A stretch of 56,309 nt of DNA from a virus. Numbering within the stretch: the stretch's first letter is position 1; each line of letters starts with the position of its first letter. The translations under genes were made by a program, and so were the position numbers. Where the stretch lies: the IMG/VR virus record IMGVR_UViG_3300031251_000023, positions 1 to 56,309 of that record; one strand, written 5' to 3'. Below the pieces are notes generated by a model. It did no database searches. It was not told the DNA's origin and saw only the letters and a list, made by a program, of their open reading frames with translations. Shown in pieces: positions 31,115 to 40,900 of the stretch.

Positions 31115-31279
31115 GGCGATCTCCGGGATTGCGAGCGACAAGTGGGTGGATATGTCGAGCCGCCAGGCGTCGTGATCGAATCCGAGGCCCATGCTGGAGC
31201 GACCAACGCCAGGATGATCGCCAGCGCGGCGGATATGCGAAGTTTCATGGCGATCTCCGGGATTGCGAGCGACAAGTGG
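31012..31279. repeat. 134-bp perfect tandem duplication
   Basis: Two identical copies, 31012-31145 and 31146-31279, with identity running about 4 nt further. Each contains the leader, ATG and signal peptide of the 317-aa gene. No mismatch is visible, so it is very recent, under selection, or an assembly artefact. Confidence 0.9.
31111..31248 (-). pseudogene. Truncated duplicate of the 317-aa gene's 5' end
   Basis: 45 codons starting at the duplicated ATG (31248). It encodes the same signal peptide then shifts frame (STYPPTCRSQSRRSP) to a TGA overlapping the real ATG. It would make a short exported peptide and couple translation to the full gene. Confidence 0.6.
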
Positions 31280-31290
31280 GTGGGCGTCCT

Positions 31291-32301
31291 TTATCCCACA
31301 CAGAGAGGAGTAAAAGTAGAATTAGGAGCTGCCGTCCGCTGTGTCCAAGTCACCCCGTCAGGAGACGTGGCAAAAACTGGAGTGGAGCCGCCAATTGACG
31401 TTGTCCCGACGACGACAAACAAAGAATCGTTATAGAACACACTAATTGGAACAAAGCCTGTGGTGGGGCTGGGTGTGCGCGATCCCCAAGTTACGCCATC
31501 CGGCGAGGTTGATATTACAGGCGTGGTTCCGTTATTTCCAACGGCGACAAATACTGAGTTGCCATAGGCGACGCCATTTATCGTGAAATTCGTGCTTGGA
31601 GCCGGGGTTTGAGAGGTCCACGAGGAACCAGCCGCGGCTGCCGTTGATATAATCGGGGTTGTTCCGCCATCACTTCCAACGGCGACAAACGCCGAGCCTC
31701 CCCATGCAATCGCCTTGATATAGAAACCGGTACTAGGCGCCGGCGTGCGAGAGGTCCATGTTATCCCATCAGAAGATGTTGAAATAACAGGAACGCCAGT
31801 GCTACTGTTATATCCGACAATGGCAAACGTCGAAGAACTGCATGCGACTCCTGTAACATTAAAATTACTGGCAGATGGATTTGCCGTCCGCTGTGTCCAA
31901 GTAACGCCATCGGGAGATGTGGAGACAACAGCAAATCCAGTGCTTCCATTCTTACCAGCGGCGACGAACAACGAGGCTCCATATGAAATCGCGGCAATAT
32001 TGAAACCAGAAGTCGGAGCCGCCGTCTGAGAAGCCCACGTCACGCCATCTGTCGATGTAAAAATTTCCGGGCCAGACCCGGTATTATTGCCTACTGCTAC
32101 AAAGTTGGAGTTAGCATAAACAACAGCCTGTATATACGCCGAGAACGCTCCAGCGGCTTGCTGGGTCCAACTCACTCCATCGACAGACGTGGAAAAGACC
32201 GCGTTGAAACTCGTGTCCTTGCCGCCAACGACGAAGTTAGGGATCGCCAACAAATTGGCGAATATCCCCGATAGCATCTCCATTCGAGTGGCCATAAGCA
32301 T
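31291..32301 (-). CDS. Beta-propeller repeat protein, probable receptor-binding tip
   Basis: 336 aa of about seven repeats of 42-47 residues, each with an (S/T)xDGVTWT Asp-box-like turn and an FVAVGxxG strand (VISTSPDGVTWGSRTPSPTT). This predicts a bladed propeller as in sialidase-like phage fibres. A short N-terminal anchor (MLMATRMEMLSGIFANLLAI) may attach to the upstream fibre. Likely binds a cell-surface glycan or protein. Confidence 0.72.
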   Translation of the reverse strand: MLMATRMEMLSGIFANLLAIPNFVVGGKDTSFNAVFSTSVDGVSWTQQAAGAFSAYIQAVVYANSNFVAVGNNTGSGPEIFTSTDGVTWASQTAAPTSGFNIAAISYGASLFVAAGKNGSTGFAVVSTSPDGVTWTQRTANPSASNFNVTGVACSSSTFAIVGYNSSTGVPVISTSSDGITWTSRTPAPSTGFYIKAIAWGGSAFVAVGSDGGTTPIISTAAAAGSSWTSQTPAPSTNFTINGVAYGNSVFVAVGNNGTTPVISTSPDGVTWGSRTPSPTTGFVPISVFYNDSLFVVVGTTSIGGSTPVFATSPDGVTWTQRTAAPNSTFTPLCVG

Positions 32302-32313
32302 CGGCGTTCCCCG

Positions 32314-34188
32314 TCAAGCGTCGTTGCCGGCGTCAGTCCTCAGATAGATCGTCACCCCAAGGAGGCTCGCATTGATTGCGAGTGTATCGTTCGTTGCATC
32401 ATCCGCCTTGCGGCGCACCTTAAAACATACGATATCCTCGGCCTGCGGCGATCCAGCGATCGTAATGGCGGACGATTCGGGAGACACGTAGCTCGTGTTC
32501 GTCGTCCCGCCAATGTCATTGACTTGCTGGACCGTGCCAAATGCCGCATCGAGCGCGTCTCCATCCGAGATCGCGACACCAGAAAAATCCCATGCCACCT
32601 TGAAATTGGTCGTCGTAGCGGCATGCGTCCACGCCGCGACGGCTGTAACCGTCCCCTCATCCCATGACTTCGGCATTCGGATCATGAATTGCGCGCTTTT
32701 GATCGTCGACGCATCGAAATCGAGTGTCTTGATCATAACCTTATTCGTGCTCGTCTCGACGCTACCCGCGGCGGGACCATTCGTCGTATTAGCGATCATC
32801 GCCGTCGCCGGAATCCAGATAGCCTGACGGCCATAAGGCGTCTGCGCTGCGGTCAATGCCAAGGGCGAGCCATTAATCATGGAGTAGCTCTTGCAGCGCC
32901 AATTCCCAGACCCAAGACTTTCGAACACGGCCTCGTCCCCGGCCGCGGTCGCGATATTCGCGCTTGTTGGCAGGATAAGGCTTGTGCCGTTATGCGTCAG
33001 CGTCAGGGCGCCGGTGAACCGCACGAAGCGCGTCGCGCCGGCGGCGACCGTGCCGAGCGCGGTGATCGTGGTCGTGCCGGAGACTTCTACGAGGTTCGAT
33101 GTCGCCGCTCCGATGTCCGTTGTCGTCGCCGACGAGACGGTTACGGCGCCTTTCCAATTGATCGCTCCGGTGGCCTGAACCGACCCGTCCTTCTTCAGGA
33201 AATCGCCGACGACAGCGCCGCTATCCTTCAGAAGTTTTCCAGTCGTTGCGTCAAACGCGGCAATGCGAGAATCGATCGCGCTTGACGGTCCTATTACGTC
33301 GCCAGCGCCGGCCCCATCCGCCCCCTTGTCGCCAGCGCGATCGAAAATGACCGCCAGCGTCTTGCCGTTCGCCGGAAGAGCAGTGCCGGCAATATAGGCG
33401 ACCGGAATCTTCCGATATCCAGTGCCATCGACGACGGCCCCGGCGACCTTGAATTTAAAGAAAACGGTCGATGAATCGACTTGCGTGAGCGTCAATTCGC
33501 CGCGACTGGCGCTATTCGTTGAATCGTCGAGGCTATCGAGCCATGCCGTGATGTCGGTCCCGCCAGATTCATTATTGTCGAAATAGAGATATGTCACGCT
33601 CGCGGGCGTCGCATTGTTGAACCGGATCACCCCTGAGCCAGGATCGGAATCCGTTACCGTCGTCGAGAACACCCAGGTGAGAGCAACGGTCGGGCCAGTC
33701 GGTCCCGTTGCGCCATCGCTCCCGTTGGCGCCCGCTGTTCCCTGCGGCCCCGTTCGGCCAGAAATCGAAATTTGCCAGTCCGTATGTGTTCCTGATCCGC
33801 CCACCGATGTAACCGTGACATCCAGCGTCGTTCCTGAATAGCCGGTGATTTGCCCGACCATCCAATTCGTATTTGGCGCGGCTCCAGATGCGATCAGGAT
33901 CGTCGATCCGACCGCGAATTGCTTGCCTGATTGCGTCGCGAACGTCGCCGATCCTAGGCTGATCGCATATGACGTGCTGGAGGTCGCGGATAAGGCCGCT
34001 GCCGATGCCGCCGCCGCCGATGCCGAAGCCGCCGCCGAGGTCGTCTCACGCGCCGCCGCCGGGACGATCAGCGCGGCGTTCTGCAGCGCGGGAATAAAAT
34101 TCGTCCGATGGCCGCCATTCTCAAAATCGGCGTCGGTCAGGGCGTTGAGCGCATCAACCGCGGCCTGTTCCTGCGTTGTCAAAGCCAT
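32314..34188 (-). CDS. Tail fibre with collagen-like segment
   Basis: 624 aa. The N-terminus MALTTQEQAAVDALNALTDA is followed by an Ala/Ser coiled region, then a collagen-like GPQGTAGANGSDGATGPTGP (about residues 149-168), and a long beta-rich shaft/head. Trimeric side or tip fibre mediating host attachment. Coupled (1-nt overlap) to the upstream baseplate gene. Confidence 0.78.
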   Translation of the reverse strand: MALTTQEQAAVDALNALTDADFENGGHRTNFIPALQNAALIVPAAARETTSAAASASAAAASAAALSATSSTSYAISLGSATFATQSGKQFAVGSTILIASGAAPNTNWMVGQITGYSGTTLDVTVTSVGGSGTHTDWQISISGRTGPQGTAGANGSDGATGPTGPTVALTWVFSTTVTDSDPGSGVIRFNNATPASVTYLYFDNNESGGTDITAWLDSLDDSTNSASRGELTLTQVDSSTVFFKFKVAGAVVDGTGYRKIPVAYIAGTALPANGKTLAVIFDRAGDKGADGAGAGDVIGPSSAIDSRIAAFDATTGKLLKDSGAVVGDFLKKDGSVQATGAINWKGAVTVSSATTTDIGAATSNLVEVSGTTTITALGTVAAGATRFVRFTGALTLTHNGTSLILPTSANIATAAGDEAVFESLGSGNWRCKSYSMINGSPLALTAAQTPYGRQAIWIPATAMIANTTNGPAAGSVETSTNKVMIKTLDFDASTIKSAQFMIRMPKSWDEGTVTAVAAWTHAATTTNFKVAWDFSGVAISDGDALDAAFGTVQQVNDIGGTTNTSYVSPESSAITIAGSPQAEDIVCFKVRRKADDATNDTLAINASLLGVTIYLRTDAGNDA

Positions 34189-35039
34189 CAGAGCAATTCC
34201 TTGATTTCGAAAGATGTATTTCCGAAGCCGAACATCACCTGTTGCATCGGTCCGCCCTTGCTGACCCGGCCGATGAAGGACCGGCGCTGAAGAAAGGAGG
34301 CGCTCGAATCTGGAATCACGAATATTTCTCCATCTGTCCCAGCGATGCGCAGCAACCTATACGCCGAGGAGAACATCTCATCCTCGCTCACCATGTTGAC
34401 GCCGAACCCGAAGATTCTCGGCTGTCGCCGACGCCAGAAATATTCGACGCCGGACATCGCCTCCTCGACGATCGTTCGATCCTGGAACGCCAGCGAATTT
34501 GCGTCATAAGAATAATTGACCGTCGGCGCCCACCATCCCGCCATGAACAACCGGCCGGCCTGCCAATAGCCATCGGAGTTTGCGGCGTCGTCGATTTCGA
34601 ACTGCCAATACCGAGCGGTCGGGGGAGAATCGTAAACATGGATGATCCAAGGATCGACTTCCGGGTCATCCGCCGCCGTCGACAGGCCGAACCAAAAGTC
34701 AGGGTCTTCCCATTCAAGTGACAGCGATGGCGCGGCGCGATCGATCCATCCCGTGTCAGAGACGAGGCTAGAGTATCCGGAATCTGAATAGCACGAAATG
34801 CGATATTTCATCGCGAGAGAACCGTTATGCGGCCCAAGCATGATCGCTTTTTGCTGTTTCGCCAATCCGAGATCGATGCGAAATTTCGTGCTCGTCAAAT
34901 TCGCATTGGTTGATCGCGCGACATTGTAGAGCGCGCGGCTTTGTAAATTCGCAAGTGGCAGTCCAGTGCTCCACGAGCCATAGGCGCCGAATGCTCCGGA
35001 GTCCGAAAACGGCTCGTAGAAAAACAAAATATCAGCCAT
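34188..35039 (-). CDS. Baseplate/minor tail protein (283 aa)
   Basis: Starts MADILFFYEPFSDSGAFGAY. Galactose-binding-like beta structure (TKFRIDLGLAKQQKAIMLGP, ARYWQFEID), typical of distal tail or baseplate proteins just before the fibre in alphaproteobacterial siphophages. Exact module unknown. Confidence 0.6.
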   Translation of the reverse strand: MADILFFYEPFSDSGAFGAYGSWSTGLPLANLQSRALYNVARSTNANLTSTKFRIDLGLAKQQKAIMLGPHNGSLAMKYRISCYSDSGYSSLVSDTGWIDRAAPSLSLEWEDPDFWFGLSTAADDPEVDPWIIHVYDSPPTARYWQFEIDDAANSDGYWQAGRLFMAGWWAPTVNYSYDANSLAFQDRTIVEEAMSGVEYFWRRRQPRIFGFGVNMVSEDEMFSSAYRLLRIAGTDGEIFVIPDSSASFLQRRSFIGRVSKGGPMQQVMFGFGNTSFEIKELL

Positions 35040-35045
35040 GACACC

Positions 35046-36338
35046 TCACCCGCACAGATAGATGCAGGCGATGAGCTTGACATCGGACGGGTCGCCAAAT
35101 GACGCTGCCTCGCGCGCCTTCGCGACGGTCGTGGCGCGCACGATGTCATCGGCCTGCTTCATTCCCTTTCCTGGAGTAGAAGACGCCGCGATGAGGTCGC
35201 CAGCTGCGATATTTCCGCCCTCGCCGCAAACATTGACCTGTCCCTCTCCGACCGCGTTCATAAGCACATAATGATATGCGTCCTTCAGCGCGTCCCATGT
35301 GGCGGCCATTTCTTCCGGCATCGTAAAACTCATCGGTTCCGGCGGCAGGATCATGGGGCCGTTTGGATCGGAGGAAAGCCGCCAAAATTTCGGCGGCATG
35401 GTCCTGCGCGCGAAAACGGCCGGGATCATGTTGTCAGCGAGCAGGCCGTTTTTGACGGCGACCACGCCGACGGCGCCCTTTTGCGCCGCCGCCGTGCAGC
35501 GCGCGACCTTGAAAAGCGTATTCGAAACGCCTCCTCGGACAAGGCATTCGACATCGACGAGAATATCGCCGATCTCTAAGACTGCATCATCGTCCGGAGT
35601 GACCAATGCGTCATGGGCGCCCGTGAATGGCCCATAATTGGTCCCAGACCCGTCCGCGTAGAAATCGTAGCCGGTCGCCGCCCCGACAATGCCTGACGTG
35701 CCGCCTGATGATTGTCCCCTCACTCCATGGCAGTTGCCTGACCCGGTAGCGCCATAGCCGTAAATGGCCTCGACGTTAATTGACTGCGCGTAGATCGCAT
35801 TAAGCGTCGCGGACGCCAAATTGGATGCCGTGGCCATCTCCAGTAGCGGCTTCCAAAATAGCGCTTGCGCCGTGTTAGCATCAGCCAAAATGATAAAATT
35901 TCCAGCGCCGTCGCTGACGCGCAAATTGCTTGATGACAGCGTGCCGGCTATTACCTTGTCGGCGCTTAGACTGCTAACCTGCGCGTCTGAAACCGACCCG
36001 TTCGGCGGCACCTGATCGCTCGTCGTCGAAACGATCCCGGCGGTCGCGCTCGCCGGATACCAGGCTCCATAGAGCCCGCTGGCATCCTTGGCGCGCGCCC
36101 AATAATATTTTGTTTGCGAGACGCCGAGTCCGCCATCAACGAGAGAGACGGCGCCAGTTCCGACCAGCGATGCCGCGGCGCGGTTGTTGGTCGCCGATGC
36201 CCAAACCTCCACGGTCGAAAGCGCCAGATATGGCAGGCACCCTGATAGCGTCCCGCCAAGCGTTGTGAATGCGATCAAATTCTGTCCGACGCCGGGAGTC
36301 GCGGACAGGGATGTGATCGTGATCGCGCTATCAGCCAT
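35046..36338 (-). CDS. Tail/baseplate protein with Fn3-like and C-terminal domains
   Basis: 430 aa from MADSAITITSLSATPGVGQN; the N-terminal 100 residues have an Fn3-like pattern (TKYYWARAKDASGLYGAWYP), the middle (SADKVIAGTLSSSNLRVSDG) is like lambda gpJ-family tail regions, and the C-terminus is a compact domain. Probably the C-terminal part of a split tail-tip complex. Confidence 0.62.
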   Translation of the reverse strand: MADSAITITSLSATPGVGQNLIAFTTLGGTLSGCLPYLALSTVEVWASATNNRAAASLVGTGAVSLVDGGLGVSQTKYYWARAKDASGLYGAWYPASATAGIVSTTSDQVPPNGSVSDAQVSSLSADKVIAGTLSSSNLRVSDGAGNFIILADANTAQALFWKPLLEMATASNLASATLNAIYAQSINVEAIYGYGATGSGNCHGVRGQSSGGTSGIVGAATGYDFYADGSGTNYGPFTGAHDALVTPDDDAVLEIGDILVDVECLVRGGVSNTLFKVARCTAAAQKGAVGVVAVKNGLLADNMIPAVFARRTMPPKFWRLSSDPNGPMILPPEPMSFTMPEEMAATWDALKDAYHYVLMNAVGEGQVNVCGEGGNIAAGDLIAASSTPGKGMKQADDIVRATTVAKAREAASFGDPSDVKLIACIYLCG

Positions 36339-37899
36339 ATAGGTCAACCAGGACAGTATTGTCGACGCGGCTATCCGTGCGACCGATCACCCGCATTGGG
36401 CGCCCGGAATCATATCCAAAGCGCGGGACGCGGATGGAAACCGTGTCGCCAAGATTGATCGAAGTCGCACGGTCCATCCACAGCATGACGTTCACGCGAT
36501 CGCGGCGTGCGCCATAGAGGGACAGCAACCGCGCCCCCTCGCTCAGAGCGTCCGAGAGCTGCGTCAAATAAGTGTCCATCGTGAGTTCGACGGCGAGCTT
36601 GAATTTGGTATTGATCGACACGTCTTCGCATTTCGCCTGTCGCCATTCCGTAAGCAGGTAAGCGCGGGTATCGTCGTCGACGCAACCATGAACTTCTGAA
36701 CCCTGCATGACGAAATAATTGCGTTTGTAGTTGATAATGACCCGATAGGCCGGAATTCCCCGGCCAGCATCCTGCGTCACCTCGAACTTCATACGGTTCT
36801 TCTCGAGCATATCGTCGAGCGTCAGAGTGTCCGATGGCGTTCCCGGCGCCGAAAAACGACCAACTACTAGCATTCCCAACGAATTTGGAGCGATCCAAGC
36901 TCCGATCGACCCGAGCACCTGCTGTATCGCGGCCAGCGCGTTTATTTCGCTGTCGAGCCAAACCCCTACCTCGGCCGAATTGAGCCCATCAAGCGCCGTT
37001 ATGCTGGAATCGTCGAAGTCAACCCCGGACACAAGACCGAATTTCTGCATCATGCGCTTCGCGACCTGTCCGGCGCTTCGGGTCGATCCTTCAACGACAT
37101 CCGCCGTGCATTGGAACGAAGTCGCCGCGATTCGGAACAGGCCGAGAGAGAGCGCGGTCGCGAATTGCCCAGGGATTACCGTCGCAGCTCGCAGCGCCGC
37201 GATCGATCCATAATTGCTCGCTAGATCGAGCGGAACGCCGCCATCATAGGCCTGGATGCTGGCTACCGCTCCGTCGGAGACCTGATAGATGCCATCGAAT
37301 GGATTGACCGGAAGCGCCTTGATATTATAGACGCGGCCAAACGCCAGCGGCTTGACCTGATCTTTTAGGTCAACGGTCCCATCCGCGGAGTCCGCCGAAC
37401 CTGTTACCGTTCCACCATAGCGCGTCGTCTGCAATGGCAGGTCGAGATCGAGCCGCCTATCGAACATGCGGACGCGTAAAGTCTGCCAGGCATCGGCGGT
37501 GTCTATGCGCTCGACCCTGCCCTTAAACACGGTGACGGCGCTCGAAAAGGCAGACTTCGCGGACGCTAAACTCTTGATCTCAACCCGGCGGCCATCAAAG
37601 CCAAGATCGAACCATGAATCTAGCGCCCCATCGGCGTTAGCGATGATGACGTCTCCATAGCCTATGTCGCCACTACCAGAACCAAGCGATGCGCTCGCGC
37701 CATTGGCGGTCATGGCAGAGCCGCTCGTCTCCCCGGCCGAGAACAAATTGATGTTGAATGTGCCGGGATCGACGATGCGCGGCTCATAAACCGTATTGGC
37801 CGGGCTGTCGCTCGGCGACGTGATATAAGCCTCCGTCGCGAAGCGGAATGTTTGCAGGGATAAGCCATAGCCATCGATCTCGATGAGATAGACCGGCAT
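36331..37899 (-). CDS. Tail tip/hub protein (522 aa)
   Basis: Starts MPVYLIEIDGYGLSLQTFRF; segments VKPLAFGRVYNIKALPVNPF and YGARRDRVNVMLWMD recall hub proteins beneath the tape measure of siphophages. It directly follows the tape measure gene in transcription, the usual hub position. No enzymatic motif seen. Confidence 0.65.
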   Translation of the reverse strand: MPVYLIEIDGYGLSLQTFRFATEAYITSPSDSPANTVYEPRIVDPGTFNINLFSAGETSGSAMTANGASASLGSGSGDIGYGDVIIANADGALDSWFDLGFDGRRVEIKSLASAKSAFSSAVTVFKGRVERIDTADAWQTLRVRMFDRRLDLDLPLQTTRYGGTVTGSADSADGTVDLKDQVKPLAFGRVYNIKALPVNPFDGIYQVSDGAVASIQAYDGGVPLDLASNYGSIAALRAATVIPGQFATALSLGLFRIAATSFQCTADVVEGSTRSAGQVAKRMMQKFGLVSGVDFDDSSITALDGLNSAEVGVWLDSEINALAAIQQVLGSIGAWIAPNSLGMLVVGRFSAPGTPSDTLTLDDMLEKNRMKFEVTQDAGRGIPAYRVIINYKRNYFVMQGSEVHGCVDDDTRAYLLTEWRQAKCEDVSINTKFKLAVELTMDTYLTQLSDALSEGARLLSLYGARRDRVNVMLWMDRATSINLGDTVSIRVPRFGYDSGRPMRVIGRTDSRVDNTVLVDLYG

Positions 37900-37901
37900 G
37901 G

Positions 37902-40900
37902 CTATTTCCTCGCGATCGCGCGCCGATCATTGGCGCGCGTGTCTTGTTGGACTGCTAGCGTATTTTCGCGCACGGCGCCGACGGTCTCGGAATGCCCCGC
38001 GGCGGACACGGCGATTAGCTGTCCGAGCATCGCCTTCAAATTCGCCAGTTCCGATTTCAGCGAGGCGTTGTCGTTTTCCGGCGGCTGGCCGAAGCGGTTG
38101 ATGTGGGACAGGACCGGAAGGGTCGATGGATTGACCGAGGGAGCCCGCGCGACGAATTCTCCGCCGGCTAGAGCAATATTCCCTCCGCCGGCATAGCGCG
38201 CAAGCACGCTATCCTGGTCATAAATGCCGTTGCCGACGATGCCCCCGCCAGCAAATCCGACGACGCCGCCAAGACGCATCGCTCCGGACGCCTTGGCCTG
38301 GTTGAGTGCGTCGGTCAGCGTCTGCGTCGTATAAGCTCCGGAGTTGAGTTGACCCGTCCAATAATTAAGCCCGGCCTGGTCGGCCGCGCGCCCGAACACG
38401 CTCTGATAAAGCGACGCGACGAAATTCTGGTTGGCGTTCTTCTGGCCCGTGAGCGCGGCCTGCAAATTCTGGATCGCGGTCACGACGTCGAGGACCGACG
38501 CGTTGACCGTTATCAGGCCGTCGACCTGCTTATTGAGCGCGTCCAACTGCGCCTGCGCCGAGTCGATCTGCCCCTGCGAACTATTAGCTAATGCGTCGAG
38601 CGTCGCCTGAACGTCGTTGAATATTTGATTATAGGTCGAGTTGAACCCAAAATACGACTTGGCCTGATCAAGATACGTCTTGACGACATCGGGGAGCTGG
38701 CCTTGCGCCGTCTGGTCTCCGGCTATCGCCTTTTTCGATACGTCTTGATATTGCGCCTGCGCGGCGAGAAACTGCTGTTGTGGCGAAAGAGGCGACAAGG
38801 CTTGATCGAATTGCAGGCTTGTCTTGAGCTGCTTGATCGTGGCGATGAACGACGTCATGCGCGTGATCGTGTCGTTGAGCGTTTGGGCCTCCTTATCGTA
38901 TGAGGCCTGCAACGCGCTCCGCGCCGTGGTGACGGCGGACGCGGCATCATCGGCGGATTTCTGCGCCGCCTGAGTTGCGGCCTGAGCCGCCGCCGCCGCC
39001 GTGTCGACCACCTGAACGAAGGAATGCACGACGCCAGTTAGTTGCGGGAAGGCCGCAAGCAGCCCGTCGAACGCCGTCCCGGTCAATTGGGCGCTGTCGA
39101 CAATGGCTTGCGCCTTGGCCTTGAACCATTGGTCGACCTGCGATTGATCGATGCCGATCAACGCCGCGTCTGACAAATTCTTGGCGTAAGCCGTAATGAG
39201 ATCGGACGCGTCGTTTAGATAGGATTTTCCGTTCGCCGTGTTGATATCGCGCTGCAACCCCTGCGAGAACGTAGCGCGAAGTTGGTCTAGAGCCTTGGCG
39301 ACGCCATCGCGAATCGCCGAAGCGGCGTTGTCCGCCGACATGCCGAGATCAACCAGGACTTTTTGCAAACCGGACGCCGTGCCATTGATTTCGTCGAACC
39401 GCGTCCTGACCGCGGTGAGCGGATCGACAACCTGAAGCGCCGATAGCGCGTAGGATTGCGTCGCCTTCGCCGCTTGCTCGACCTGCGGCGCCGTGTCGCC
39501 ATAGGCCGTCTTCGTATCGGAAATGAAGCCCTGCAAATCTTGCCCGAGCTGCAAGATATTGGCGTGGGCTTGCGCGAAAGGCCCGCTCGCGCCGACGCCC
39601 TTCGACAATTCGTCGATGATCCCGGCCCAAGCATCGATGAAGTCCGATTTCAGCCGCGCGACGAGCTTGTTAAAATCGGACTGCAATTGAATGACCTGGC
39701 CCCAATCTCCCGCCTGCGCCGCCGTTTGCGTCAGCTTATCCAACGATTGTTGCGCGGTGTTGGCGCCGGTCTGGATCGACCCAAGCGGAACGCCAGACGC
39801 CTGCTGGCGGAATGCATTGATGTCGGGAATGGCGTTGACGTAATTCTGAAACGCCTGCATCTGCTGTTGCTGCTGCGCTTGTTTCTTCCCCTGGTCGCCG
39901 CCGAACAAGCCCAGGCCGGCGCCAATAACTCCTCCGGCCACCATCCCCATCGGCCCTAGGAAGGACCCTAGAGAAGCCCCGGCAACGATGCCGGAAATCC
40001 CGCCGGTGATCGCCCCCATGGTCGGGCTACGCGATGAAAGACCGGCGCCATAGGCGGAGGCCAGTCCGGCGATGGCGGTGACGCCCTTGGTGATCGACGT
40101 CGGGCTGATGCTGCCGAGGATTGAACCAAGGCCGCCTTGCGACGCGTTATCGTTCGCGATTTTGGCCGCGTCCTCGACGCCGGATTTCGTCGCGCCGCGA
40201 ATCGTGTCGCCAAATAGCTTCAAAACGCCGCCCTGGCCGTTGGGGCTCGACGGGGCGAGACCAGAAATCCCGGCGAGCGAGCCCGTCCCGGAGATCAGCG
40301 CATCGAGCGCGTTGCTCGAAAAACTCTTGCCAAACGATTTCAGCGCGTCAGACATTTTGCCCGTCCCGCTCAACATCGTTTCGACGAAGCTCTTGAAGCT
40401 GTCGCCAAGGAATTTCTGAGCATCCTGGACGGCCTTGATCGCCTCGGCGGCGTCATATTGGCGCTGGATGAATTTGCCATAGGCATCGGCGGTCGCCTCG
40501 ACGCTGGCGCGCAAATCGGCATACATCTGATGGCCCTGCTCGCCATATTTGTTAACGAGAGCCTGTTCCGTGACACCTTGCGCCGCGAACTGATTGAGCA
40601 TCTCTTGGGCCTTGCTCGCGGCGGCGACCGCCCCGGCCGATTGCCCCATGGTCGCGTTTTGGACATCGAGCAACGCGTTTTGCGCGGCGAGCGAGATATT
40701 GGCGTCGACGATAGGTTTTTTCAGGAACTCATAGGCTTGCTGCGCCTTCTTGACGGACTCAGCCTGTTTGGACACGGCATCGCTGGTGGAATTGATTTGG
40801 TCGACCTGCGATGTCGATGTCGACGCCGACGCCGCCCCCGACGCCCCGCCGATGCCCTGCCAGTTCGAAATTCCCGTCTTGGCCGCGCCGTGAAAGTCTC

